A stretch of 64,000 nucleotides of DNA, from assembly GCF_040546685.1 (NCBI RefSeq), contig NZ_JBEPOH010000001.1, positions 2,666,001 to 2,730,000 of the forward strand, written 5' to 3'. Shown one piece after another: positions 10,069 to 18,095 of this stretch. A model generated the notes under the pieces. That model was not told the origin of the DNA. It did no database searches and saw only the letters and a list, made by a program, of their open reading frames with translations. Each line of letters starts with the position of its first letter. The first letter of the stretch is position 1. Source of the stretch: Variovorax sp. OAS795. Its GTDB lineage: Bacteria; Pseudomonadota; Gammaproteobacteria; Burkholderiales; Burkholderiaceae_C. Position numbers and translations under genes: made by a program.

Positions 10069-11834
10069 GACGTCACTCCTTCATGCTGGTGTATTTTTGG
10101 CAAGGCGGCATCGCCTTGTGTGGCCGCGGCATCGAAGAGCGGCACTTCGAGCCGGAAGACGGTGCCGCGGCCTGCGTGGGTGCGCATGCCGACGAAGCCA
10201 CCGTGGCCGCTGGCAATGCCCGCCACGATGGCAAGGCCCAGGCCCGAGCCGCCCTGCGCCAGGCGGGTCGAATAGAACGGGTCGAACAGGTGCGGCCAGT
10301 GCGCGGCATCGATGCCGGGACCGTCGTCGGCCACCTCGACCCAGCCGCGCGCGCCGTCCGCGGCCTGCGGGTCGCCCAGCAGCACGTCGAAGTGCCCGTG
10401 GCGCTGCCCCGCGGAGACCTGCCGGCCCACCGTGAGCGTGACCCGGGTGCGCGTGGCCTGGACCGCATTGCGCAGCAGGTTCTGCACCGCGCGCACCAGT
10501 TGTCCGCGGTTGGCGAGCACCAGGAGCGGTGCGCCGCCCGCGCCGGGCGCACGCGCGATGCGAACGTGCGCGGGGCACAGCGGCGCGGCCATCTGCATCA
10601 CCTCGTCGACCAGGTCGCCCAGGTCGACGCAGCCGCGGGCCGGGTCGCCCTGCCGGGCCGCGAGCAGGATCTGCTGCGTCATGTCGATGCCGCGCTCGGT
10701 CTCGCGCTCCAGCTGGGCGATCTCGGCGCGGCCCGGACTGCCGGCGGGCATGCGGTCGGACGCGATCTCGGCGCAGGCGCGGATGGTGCCCAGCACGTTG
10801 TTGAAGTCATGGGCGATGCCGCCGGCCAAAAAGCCCAGTGACTCGAACCGCCGCCCCTGTTCGAGCCGCAAGGTGAGGCGGTGCCGCTCGCCGATGGTGA
10901 CCGCGAGCATCAGCGACAGCACGGCAATGCCGATCAGGTCCACCTGCAAGGTCCACAGGCCATAGCCGTATTCGACGTAGGGCCCATGGCCGCCAAGCGT
11001 GAGGGCGATCATGCCGACCGAGATCGCCGCATTCAGCTGCGCCACCAGCAGCATGCCACTGCGCACGGCCGCCCAGCACAAGGGCAGGGTGAGCGCGGTG
11101 CGCACCACCTCGTCATGCATGTGGGGCACGAAGGCCAGTGCAAGGCACGCAAGGGCGCAAACGATCGGCAGCCAGTTGCCGCGGTCGTGGAACACGGCAC
11201 GCACGCCGGGCGAGCCCAGGGTCAGCAGCGCGGGCACCAGGGTCAGCATGGCCAGCGCGTTGGCCACGTAGATGCGCCGCCAGGGCTCGATCCATTCGGC
11301 GTCGCCGCCCCAGCGCAGCACGGCGCTCATGAGCACCGAATGCAGCATCGACAGTGCCACCGGCAGCAGCAGGGTGAACAGCAGCAGGCGGCCGGACGAG
11401 TCGAGCTGGCCATCGGGCGCAACCCAGCGCCTGCCCAGCCACGCGCCCAGGGCCACCTCGGCCAGCCCGATGGCGGCCAGCGCCGCATCGATGGCGGTCG
11501 GCCGCTGCCCCACCGCAGGGCCCACGAGCGCCAGTGCCACGGCCGCGGCCAGCAGGTAGACCGGCCATTCGCGCGGACGGCGGCGCCACAGCAGCGCCAC
11601 GCCGATGGCGGGTGCCGGCCACGCGAGGGCCGAGAGCGATGTGTCGGGGTCGGTGTTGAGCCCGGCGCTCGACGCGAACCCGTATGAAAGGCCCAGCAGC
11701 AGCGAAAGACCGGCGCAGCCCAGCATGCCCGCGCCCGAGCTTGCGAGGGGCGGGATGGCGTTGGAATTTCGGCCCGCATCGGCCGGAATCAACGGATTTG
11801 CGATGCGGAGGTCCGCGGACCGCGAGTCTTTCAT
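10065..11834 (-). CDS. Membrane-bound sensor histidine kinase (MASE1-like sensor)
   Basis: The 589-aa kinase has an N-terminal half (about residues 35-310) made of multiple hydrophobic segments resembling MASE1-type integral membrane sensors. A transmitter follows: H-box GIAHDFNNVLGT with phosphorylated H342, N-box NLLRNAVQAT, and G boxes DDGPGID and GSGLGLAIVAGIASGHGG. The HDFNN form of the H-box is typical of kinases with a compact dimerisation domain. It probably phosphorylates the regulator encoded 4 nt downstream. The ligand is unknown, and no periplasmic sensor domain is obvious, so sensing is likely within or at the membrane. It is divergent from tssB. Confidence 0.88.
   Translation of the reverse strand: MKDSRSADLRIANPLIPADAGRNSNAIPPLASSGAGMLGCAGLSLLLGLSYGFASSAGLNTDPDTSLSALAWPAPAIGVALLWRRRPREWPVYLLAAAVALALVGPAVGQRPTAIDAALAAIGLAEVALGAWLGRRWVAPDGQLDSSGRLLLFTLLLPVALSMLHSVLMSAVLRWGGDAEWIEPWRRIYVANALAMLTLVPALLTLGSPGVRAVFHDRGNWLPIVCALACLALAFVPHMHDEVVRTALTLPLCWAAVRSGMLLVAQLNAAISVGMIALTLGGHGPYVEYGYGLWTLQVDLIGIAVLSLMLAVTIGERHRLTLRLEQGRRFESLGFLAGGIAHDFNNVLGTIRACAEIASDRMPAGSPGRAEIAQLERETERGIDMTQQILLAARQGDPARGCVDLGDLVDEVMQMAAPLCPAHVRIARAPGAGGAPLLVLANRGQLVRAVQNLLRNAVQATRTRVTLTVGRQVSAGQRHGHFDVLLGDPQAADGARGWVEVADDGPGIDAAHWPHLFDPFYSTRLAQGGSGLGLAIVAGIASGHGGFVGMRTHAGRGTVFRLEVPLFDAAATQGDAALPKIHQHEGVTS
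10069..10085 (-). promoter_or_regulatory. Ribosome-binding site supporting the TTG start of the response regulator
   Basis: On the minus strand AAGGAGTGACGTC precedes TTG at 10068. The strong AGGAG with 7-nt spacing, inside the end of the kinase gene, decides for a rare TTG start and suggests translation coupled to kinase termination. Confidence 0.6.
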
Positions 11835-12117
11835 CGGTAACTATTGCCTTTGGAGCCGCACTCTAACTGCACTGAAACATTTCGGTGAAAGATGAGACGC
11901 CTAGACAAAAAGTTGAGATGAATCGACTAACGGTGAAATACTTTTTAACGAGAAACTTCAGCGCTCGGGACGCCCCTCGGTCCTGGACGCCGGACGTTGC
12001 TTTTCGACCGCCGATTTGACGCTCGCAAAAGAAAAAACGTGCGATCTGAAGTTGCGCCGCAAGCTCTTTTTCAGGCCATTCCAGCGGGTGTCGTCCATCA
12101 ACTTTCAGGAGATTTCA
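11835..12117. promoter_or_regulatory. Divergent promoter region between the kinase operon and the main T6SS operon
   Basis: This 283-bp gene-free stretch is clearly more A/T-rich than its surroundings, especially 11835-11960. It contains two direct copies of CGGTGAAA (11883-11890 and 11931-11938), 48 bp apart, and a nearby CTGAAACATTT. These could be regulator-binding half-sites. The tssB ribosome-binding site CAGGAGA sits at about 12106-12112. No unambiguous sigma-70 promoter was identified by eye. Confidence 0.5.
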
Positions 12118-12612
12118 ATGGCAGCCGAAGGATCAGTCGCTCCGAAGGAGCGCGTCAATATCGTTTATCGCCCGGCCGTGGGCGATGCCCAGGCCGAAGT
12201 CGAGCTGCCGCTGAAATTGCTCGTGCTGGGCGACTTCACGCTGCGCCCGAGCGACGTGCCGGTCGAAGAAATGAAGCCGATCTCCGTCGACAAGGACAAC
12301 TTCAACGAGGTCCTCAAGGCACAGAAGCTCGAACTCAGCATCGGCATCGACAGCCAGCTCGATCCCACCGCGGAAGCGGGCGCGCAGCTGCCGGTGAAGC
12401 TGGGCTTCGACTCCATCGACGATTTCTCCCCCGACGCCATCGTCGAGAAGGTGCCCGAGCTGCGCCAGTTGATCGCATTGCGCGACGCCCTGAAGGCGCT
12501 GAAGGGTCCGCTCGGCAACATCCCCGATTTCCGCAAGCGCGTCCAGGAGCTGGTCCAGGACGAACAGGTACGCGCACGCCTGCTGAGCGAACTCGGCATC
12601 CAAGAAAAGTAA
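12118..12612 (+). CDS. tssB: T6SS contractile sheath small subunit TssB
   Basis: TssB (VipA/ImpB) pairs with TssC to form the contractile sheath in the cytoplasm. The 164-aa protein starts MAAEGSVAPKERVNIVYRP and contains the conserved ELPLKLLVLGDFT and LKLGFDSIDDFSPD-like segments and a helical C-terminus (LLSELGIQEK). The ATG at 12118 is chosen because of CAGGAGA upstream; a 34-residue in-frame extension is basic and unlike the family. It is the first gene of the rightward T6SS operon, 18 nt before tssC. Confidence 0.96.
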   Translation: MAAEGSVAPKERVNIVYRPAVGDAQAEVELPLKLLVLGDFTLRPSDVPVEEMKPISVDKDNFNEVLKAQKLELSIGIDSQLDPTAEAGAQLPVKLGFDSIDDFSPDAIVEKVPELRQLIALRDALKALKGPLGNIPDFRKRVQELVQDEQVRARLLSELGIQEK

Positions 12613-12630
12613 CTGAAGGCGAACCGCACC

Positions 12631-14118
12631 ATGGCAGAAGAACAGATCCAGCCCGGCGCCGAAGCGCCGGCCGCCGCCGCCGCCACTGCGTCCTTGTTGG
12701 ACCAGCTTGTCGAGTCGGCCCGCGTCAAGCCCGGCGACGACGCCTATCCCATCACGCGCCAGGGCCTGCAGGCGTTCATCTCGCACCTGCTGGAACCCAA
12801 CAACGCCGTCGAGCGCGTGACGCAGGCCACGGTGGACGACATGATCGCGGGGCTGGACAAGAAGCTCTGCGGCGCGGTCGATTCCATCCTCCACCACCCC
12901 GAGTTCCAGGCCATGGAATCGGCGTGGCGTTCGCTGAAGTTCCTGGTCGACCGCACCAATTTCCGCGAGAACGTGAAGATCCAGATCTTGAGCGTCAGCA
13001 AGCAGACGCTGCTGGAAGACTTCGAGGACGCCGCGGACGTCACCAAGTCGGGCCTCTACAAGAACCTGTACACCGCGGAATACGGGCAGTTCGGCGGCCA
13101 GCCGTTCGGCGCCATCGTGGCCAACTACGAGTTCAGCCCCGGCGCGCAGGACATCAAGCTGCTGCAGTACGCGGCCAGCACCGCCGCCATGGCGCACACG
13201 CCGTTCATCGCCTCGGCCGGCCCGCAGTTCTTCGGCATCGATGCCTTCGAGCAGCTGCCGAACCTGAAGGACCTGTCGTCCGTCTTCGAGGGGCCGCAGT
13301 TCGTCAAGTGGAACGCCTTCCGCGAAAGCCAGGACGCGCGCTACGTGGGCCTCACGCTGCCGCACTTCCTGCTTCGCACGCCCTATGGGGCCGAGACGGT
13401 GCCCAGCAAGAAATTCAACTACCAGGAGAGCGTGACCGGCGGGAACAAGGACTTCCTCTGGGGCAACGCGGCGTTCGCCTTCGCCTCGCGCCTGACGGAC
13501 AGCTTTGCCGACTACCGCTGGTGCGCCAACGTGATCGGCCCGCAGGGCGGCGGAACGGTGTCGGACCTGCCGATCTACTCGTACGAGTCGATGGGCGCGA
13601 TCCAGAACAAGATCCCGACCGACATCCTGATTTCCGAGCGGCGCGAGTTCGAGCTGGCGGAGCAGGGCTTCATCGCGCTGACGATGCGCAAGAACAGCGA
13701 CAACGCGGCTTTCTTCTCGGCCAATTCGGCACAGAAGCCGAAGTTCTTCGGCCAGAGCAAGGAAGGCAAGGAAGCCGAGCTCAACTACAAGCTCAGCACC
13801 CAGCTGCCCTACATCTTCGTGGTGAGCCGGCTGGCGCACTACATCAAGGTGATCCAGCGCGAAAACATCGGCATGTGGAAGGAACGGGCCGACCTGGAGA
13901 AGGAGCTCAACCTCTGGATCCGCCAGTACGTGGCCGACATGGACAACCCGGCCGAGGGCGTTCGCAGCCGCCGGCCGCTGCGCCAGGCCGAGATCAACGT
14001 GGTGGACGTCGAAGGCGAGCCGGGCTGGTACCGGGTCGACCTCAAGGTGCGGCCCCATTTCAAGTACATGGGCGCCTCGTTCACGCTGTCGCTCGTGGGC
14101 AAGCTCGAAAAGAAATAA
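12631..14118 (+). CDS. tssC: T6SS contractile sheath large subunit TssC
   Basis: TssC (VipB/EvpB) is the large sheath subunit. The 495-aa length is typical. Conserved features include EFQAMESAWRSLKFLVDRT, the IDAFEQLPNLKDLS region, TLPHFLLRTPYG and a C-terminal segment with DVEGEPGWYRVDLKVRPHFK. Residues 1-30 are an Ala-rich, probably flexible lead. After the stop, a 219-bp A/T-richer gap separates it from hcp, so hcp may have its own promoter. Confidence 0.97.
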   Translation: MAEEQIQPGAEAPAAAAATASLLDQLVESARVKPGDDAYPITRQGLQAFISHLLEPNNAVERVTQATVDDMIAGLDKKLCGAVDSILHHPEFQAMESAWRSLKFLVDRTNFRENVKIQILSVSKQTLLEDFEDAADVTKSGLYKNLYTAEYGQFGGQPFGAIVANYEFSPGAQDIKLLQYAASTAAMAHTPFIASAGPQFFGIDAFEQLPNLKDLSSVFEGPQFVKWNAFRESQDARYVGLTLPHFLLRTPYGAETVPSKKFNYQESVTGGNKDFLWGNAAFAFASRLTDSFADYRWCANVIGPQGGGTVSDLPIYSYESMGAIQNKIPTDILISERREFELAEQGFIALTMRKNSDNAAFFSANSAQKPKFFGQSKEGKEAELNYKLSTQLPYIFVVSRLAHYIKVIQRENIGMWKERADLEKELNLWIRQYVADMDNPAEGVRSRRPLRQAEINVVDVEGEPGWYRVDLKVRPHFKYMGASFTLSLVGKLEKK

Positions 14119-14120
14119 CG

Positions 14121-14172
14121 GCCGGATCCGGCGTTCGGAGGCCATTGTTTCAGGCGTAACCTGGAAATGGCC
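14121..14172 (+). other. Palindrome and hairpin after tssC
   Basis: GCCGGATCCGGC (14121-14132) is a perfect palindrome just after the tssC stop. GGCCATT (from 14140) pairs with the AATGGCC arm ending at 14172, extended imperfectly by CAGG/CCTG. There is no T run. It could be a transcript 3' end, a processing site or protective structure separating tssBC from hcp mRNA; this is inference. Confidence 0.4.
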
Positions 14173-14302
14173 AAACGAAATGATCCGGACATTGCGCCGC
14201 AAGACAATTGATCCAACGCAGCCATTCACCAGTCCCGGGGTTGCGCCGAGGAATTCAATTCCAAGGAAATGACGCGTATTTTATTTACCGGGCCTGGATT
14301 AC

Positions 14303-14318
14303 TGGCAATTGAATTGCC
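14303..14318 (+). promoter_or_regulatory. Candidate sigma-54 promoter upstream of hcp
   Basis: The sequence TGGCAATTGAATTGCC matches the sigma-54 consensus TGGCA-N6-TTGC, with GG and GC exactly 10 nt apart. Transcription would start near 14329, leaving a leader of only about 9 nt before the hcp ATG at 14338, which is short. The same bases form a 7-bp inverted repeat (GGCAATT/AATTGCC), so a dimeric operator is an alternative. No sigma-54 activator gene is in the window. Confidence 0.45.
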
Positions 14319-14337
14319 GATCAACAGAAAGCTAAAG

Positions 14338-14826
14338 ATGCCAATGCCGTGCTACATGACCCTCGAAGGTCAAAACCAGGGAAAAATCGAAGGTTCGACC
14401 AAGGTCAAGGGCCATGACGGGAAAATCCTGGTGCAAGCCGTCGAGCACACCATCGAGATCCCGAAGAGCCCGCAGACCGGCCTGCCCACCGGCAAGCGCG
14501 TCCACGGTCCGAGCACCGTCACCAAGGAAATCGACAAGTCGTCGCCCAAGCTGTTCCAGGCGCTGACCTCGGGCGAGCAGATGAAGTCGGTGGTGCTCGA
14601 GTTCTACCGGATCTCGCCCAAGGGCACCGAGGAGAAGTACTACACCGTCAAGCTGGAGAACGCCATCCTCACGAGCATCCGCTCGTGGACGCCCAATTGC
14701 CTGAACCCCGACAACAAGCAGATGGGGCACATGGAAGACGTGGCCTTCACCTACGAGAAGATCACCTGGACCTTCGATCCCGATGGCATCGAGGCCGAGG
14801 ACTCCTGGCTCGCTCCCAAGTCCTGA
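14338..14826 (+). CDS. hcp: Hcp tube protein (TssD)
   Basis: Hcp hexamers stack into the inner tube that is expelled by the T6SS and can carry small effectors. The 162-aa product begins MPMPCYMTLEGQNQGKIEG, the conserved start of the family, and contains VEHTIEIPKS, ESYK-like strands (YYTVKLENA) and the C-terminal EDVAFTYEKITWTF motif. An upstream in-frame ATG at 14269 would add 23 residues not seen in the family and has a badly spaced ribosome site, so it is not used. A candidate sigma-54 promoter lies just upstream. Confidence 0.95.
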   Translation: MPMPCYMTLEGQNQGKIEGSTKVKGHDGKILVQAVEHTIEIPKSPQTGLPTGKRVHGPSTVTKEIDKSSPKLFQALTSGEQMKSVVLEFYRISPKGTEEKYYTVKLENAILTSIRSWTPNCLNPDNKQMGHMEDVAFTYEKITWTFDPDGIEAEDSWLAPKS

Positions 14827-14849
14827 TCGGCGGGAGTCGATCGAATCCC

Positions 14850-15281
14850 GTGAATGAGTTCCGCTTGCTCGAACGCTTGGCCCGCTGGGAAAGCGGTACC
14901 GCGCGCAGCAACGCCGCACGGGCGTCCCTCCTGATCGACTCCGTCATTGCGCACCTGCGCTGCATCCTGAACACGCGCCAGGGCAGCGTGCCGCTGGACG
15001 CCAGGTTCGGCGTGCCGGATTTCACCAACCTCGCGGGCGGACTCTCGTCGGGGTCGGTGCGCGACATCGAGGTGTCGATCCGCGAGGTGATCACGCGCTA
15101 CGAGCCCCGCCTGCGTTCGCCGCAGGTGGTGCTGCATGCCGATGCCAACGACCCGATGTCCCTTCGCTTCGATGTCGACGGGCGGCTCGACGTCGACGGC
15201 CAGGACATTCCGCTGCACCTGTCGACCATCGTCGGCAGCAACGGAAAAGTCAGCGTGCCCGACCACGCCCTGAGGCGTTGA
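14850..15281 (+). CDS. tssE: T6SS baseplate protein TssE (gp25-like)
   Basis: TssE is the gp25-like wedge protein that joins the sheath to the baseplate. The sequence shows the family core: YGVPD-equivalent FGVPDFTNL, a helix with REVITRYEPRL and a C-terminal strand region (LRFDVDGRLDVDG, PLHLSTIVGSNGKVSV). No ATG is available. GTG at 14850 (VNEFRLLERL) is the best start, giving 143 aa, with GGGAG about 13 nt upstream, a loose spacing. The start is therefore uncertain by a few codons. It follows hcp by 23 nt. Confidence 0.85.
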   Translation: MNEFRLLERLARWESGTARSNAARASLLIDSVIAHLRCILNTRQGSVPLDARFGVPDFTNLAGGLSSGSVRDIEVSIREVITRYEPRLRSPQVVLHADANDPMSLRFDVDGRLDVDGQDIPLHLSTIVGSNGKVSVPDHALRR

Positions 15282-15318
15282 GCGCGCCGCGTTCGCTGCC
15301 CCCGCCAATTCCGTCTTC

Positions 15319-17082
15319 ATGAGCAAAGCCAACTTCCTTCGCTACTACCAGGATCAGCTGCAGCAATTGCGCGAGCTGTCGGTGGAGTTTGCGCGCGGCA
15401 ATCCGGCGCTGGCGCCGATGCTGGCCGAACCGTCGAGCGATCCGGATGTCGAACGGCTGCTCGAAGGCGTGGCTTTTCTCAATGGCCTCACGCGGCAGAA
15501 ACTCGACGACGAATTTCCCGAGCTGCTGCAGGAGCTCGCGACCCAGCTCTTTCCCCATTACCTGCGGCCGGTGCCGGCATCGACGCTGGTCGCCTTCGAG
15601 CCCAAGGGCATGCTCTCGGAGCCGATGCACGTGCCCGCGGGCGTGGAGCTTGCATCGTTGCCCATCGACGGCACGCGCTGCCGCTTTCGCACCAGCCATG
15701 CGCTGCAGGTCGAACCGCTCGCCTTGCGCGGCTTCGAGCTGGTGCAGCATGCCGGCCGCGCACCCGCGCTGCGCATGGACTTCGGGCTGCAGGGCATCGA
15801 CCTTTCGCAGTGGCAGGCCGCGTCGGTCCGCCTGTTCCTGGGCGCCGGCTATGCCGAGGCGAGCAACCTGCTGATGCTGCTGATGACGAAGGTCGCGCAG
15901 GTCGAGGTGGTGGCCGGTGGCCCGCAGCAGTCCGGCGCGCGCTTCGCGCTCGGCCCCCAGGCGCTGCGCTGCGCGGGTTTCGACCACGAGATGCTGGCCT
16001 ACCCCGAACACGCGTTCCCCGGCTTTCGCATCATCCAGGAATACTTCGCGCTGCCCGAGAAGCTGCTGTTCGTGGAGCTCGGCGGCCTGGACCGCTGGCG
16101 CACCGGCCGCAGCGGCATGCAGTTCAGCGTCTGGCTCACGCTCACGGACCTTCCCGAATGGGCGCCCGAGCTGCGCGAGCACAGCCTGCTGCTGAACGTG
16201 GTGCCGGCGCTCAACCTGTTCCAGCACGCGGCCGAGCCGATCCAGAACGAGCATCTCACGAGCGAATACCGGGTGCGCCCGGAGAACGAGAAGAAGGGCC
16301 ACTACCAGATCTTCTCGGTCGACCGCGTCTGCGGCTACACGCAGGGCGAGAGCGAAGAGCGCTTCTACACGCCCTTCGGCATGGCCGCCTTGCCGGTGCG
16401 CACGGGCCAGGCGGCGCGCGAACAGGCGAGCTACAGCCTGTCGCGCCGGGCCGCCACCGTGGGCCGTGGGCAGGACCTGTTCCTCTCCATCGCCACGCCG
16501 CGGCAGCAGGCGCTCAAGTCCGAGACCTTGTCGATCACGCTCACCTGCACCAATGCCGAGTTGCCCGAGAGCCTCAAGCTCGGCGACATCAGCCAGCCCA
16601 CCAGCAGCTCGCCGGAGCGGCTGGGCTTTCGCAACATCCGCGCGGTGACGCCGCAGCTCAATCCGCCGGCCGACGAGCACCTGCTGTGGCGGATGATCTC
16701 GCACATCTCGCTGAACTTCCTGTCGCTGGCCGATGCGGCCAACCTCAAGATGATGCTGGACCTGTATGTGTTCTCGGAGCGCCAGGACCATGGCCGCGAG
16801 ATCGCCAACCGCCACCGCATCGCGGGCATCGAGTCGCTCGAGGCGGAGCCCGAAACGCGCCTGATCGGACGCCGCATGCTCAGCGGCCAGCGCCTGCGCC
16901 TGCTTTGCCGCAGCAGCCACTTCGCGAGCCTGGGCGGCCTCTATGTGTTCGGCTGCGTGATCGAACGCTTCCTGGGCGACTACGCCGCCATCAACGCCTA
17001 CACGCGGCTGGAGCTGAAGGACGCCGACACCGGCGCGGTCTTCGAGTGGCCCGCGAGATTGGGGCGGCAATGCCTTCTCTGA
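15319..17082 (+). CDS. tssF: T6SS baseplate protein TssF
   Basis: TssF (VasA/ImpG) forms the baseplate wedge with TssG and TssE. The 587-aa protein begins with the typical FLRYYQDQLQQLRELSVEFA segment, followed by PALAPMLAEP and the conserved DPDVERLLEGVAFLNG stretch. The C-terminal region has GGLYVFGCVIERFLGDYAAIN. Its 3' end overlaps tssG by 13 bp, in line with a tight operon. Confidence 0.96.
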   Translation: MSKANFLRYYQDQLQQLRELSVEFARGNPALAPMLAEPSSDPDVERLLEGVAFLNGLTRQKLDDEFPELLQELATQLFPHYLRPVPASTLVAFEPKGMLSEPMHVPAGVELASLPIDGTRCRFRTSHALQVEPLALRGFELVQHAGRAPALRMDFGLQGIDLSQWQAASVRLFLGAGYAEASNLLMLLMTKVAQVEVVAGGPQQSGARFALGPQALRCAGFDHEMLAYPEHAFPGFRIIQEYFALPEKLLFVELGGLDRWRTGRSGMQFSVWLTLTDLPEWAPELREHSLLLNVVPALNLFQHAAEPIQNEHLTSEYRVRPENEKKGHYQIFSVDRVCGYTQGESEERFYTPFGMAALPVRTGQAAREQASYSLSRRAATVGRGQDLFLSIATPRQQALKSETLSITLTCTNAELPESLKLGDISQPTSSSPERLGFRNIRAVTPQLNPPADEHLLWRMISHISLNFLSLADAANLKMMLDLYVFSERQDHGREIANRHRIAGIESLEAEPETRLIGRRMLSGQRLRLLCRSSHFASLGGLYVFGCVIERFLGDYAAINAYTRLELKDADTGAVFEWPARLGRQCLL

Positions 17083-18095
17083 GCGACGACCTGCTGGCCC
17101 GCGGCACCCGGTATTCCTATTTCCAGGCCATCCGGCTGATGCGGCGCGCGGGCGCCTCGCGCATCCGCGTGCGGCCGAACCTGAGCCTGGGTTTTCCGGA
17201 CACCGACATCGACGCCATCGAGCGGCTGCCGGCACCCGAGACCACCGAAGGCGGCGAGGGCGCCCACGCCACGGGAGATACCTACCGCGTCACGGCCAAC
17301 TTCTTCGGGCTGTACGGCGTGTCGTCGCCGCTGCCGACCTTCTACACCGAAGACCTGATCGACGACCACCGCGAAGGGCGGCATGCCCGGCGCGAGTTCC
17401 TCGACATTCTTCATGGCGCGCTCTATCCGCAGCTGTTCGAGGCATGGCGCAAGTACCGCCTCCAGTTGCGCGCGGTGGAAGAGGGCGATCCCGACGCGCT
17501 GGACATGCTGTATGCCTTTGCCGGCCTGGGCTCCGCGCAGCAGCGCGACAGCCTCCCGGGCGCCAACGGGCTGCTGCGCTACCTCAATCTCTTTGCGCAG
17601 CGCACCCGCTCGGCGATGGGCCTGCGCACGCTGCTGGCCGATGCGTTCGCGCCCGCCACCATCGAGGTCGAGTCGTGCGAGCCGCAGTGGGTGCCGATTC
17701 CCCAGGACCAGCGCCTGCGGCTCGGGCTGCAGGCCAACGTGCTCGGCGAGGATTGCCCGCTGGGCACGCAGGTCGAAGACAGCGACAACCTGCTGCACAT
17801 CGTGATCGGCGAACTGCCCGAGGCCCTGTTCCAGCAGCTGCTGCCCGGCGCGGACGGGCACCGGACGCTGCAGTTTCTCGTGCGCTTCTATCTCACCCGG
17901 CCGCTGCAGGTCTCCGTCGAACTGCGCCTTGCCAAAGGCGAAGGCCGCGGTGCCTGCACCGGCGCCGCCGCATGGTCGCGCCTGGGCCTGGACACCTGGC
18001 TCTCTGGCGAACAGGCCATGGGCGCATCGCCCGCCCGCTTCCGGCTTGCGCCGCAACTCGTTTCGCCCACAAGGAATTCCCATGCTGCTGGTTGA
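17070..18095 (+). CDS. tssG: T6SS baseplate protein TssG
   Basis: TssG (VasB/ImpH) is the second large wedge protein. The 341-aa protein starts MPSLSDDLLARGTRYSYFQAIRLMRR and shows the FFGLYGVSSPLPTFYTEDLI motif characteristic of the family. The ATG at 17070 lies inside the tssF end; a much longer in-frame extension upstream is a shadow of tssF. The C-terminus overlaps the clpV start by 14 bp, so tssF, tssG and clpV are likely translationally coupled. Confidence 0.95.
   Translation: MPSLSDDLLARGTRYSYFQAIRLMRRAGASRIRVRPNLSLGFPDTDIDAIERLPAPETTEGGEGAHATGDTYRVTANFFGLYGVSSPLPTFYTEDLIDDHREGRHARREFLDILHGALYPQLFEAWRKYRLQLRAVEEGDPDALDMLYAFAGLGSAQQRDSLPGANGLLRYLNLFAQRTRSAMGLRTLLADAFAPATIEVESCEPQWVPIPQDQRLRLGLQANVLGEDCPLGTQVEDSDNLLHIVIGELPEALFQQLLPGADGHRTLQFLVRFYLTRPLQVSVELRLAKGEGRGACTGAAAWSRLGLDTWLSGEQAMGASPARFRLAPQLVSPTRNSHAAG

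Noticed and set aside
11832..11844. CATCGGTAA at the kinase start as a third copy of the hydrolase-island motif
   Set aside because: Similarity is limited to about 10 nt, overlaps the start codon, and lacks the flanking blocks shared by the other two sites.
14269..14337. ATG at 14269 as the hcp start
   Set aside because: It adds 23 residues absent from Hcp proteins, its AAGGA is too close to the ATG, and the candidate promoter lies inside the added part.
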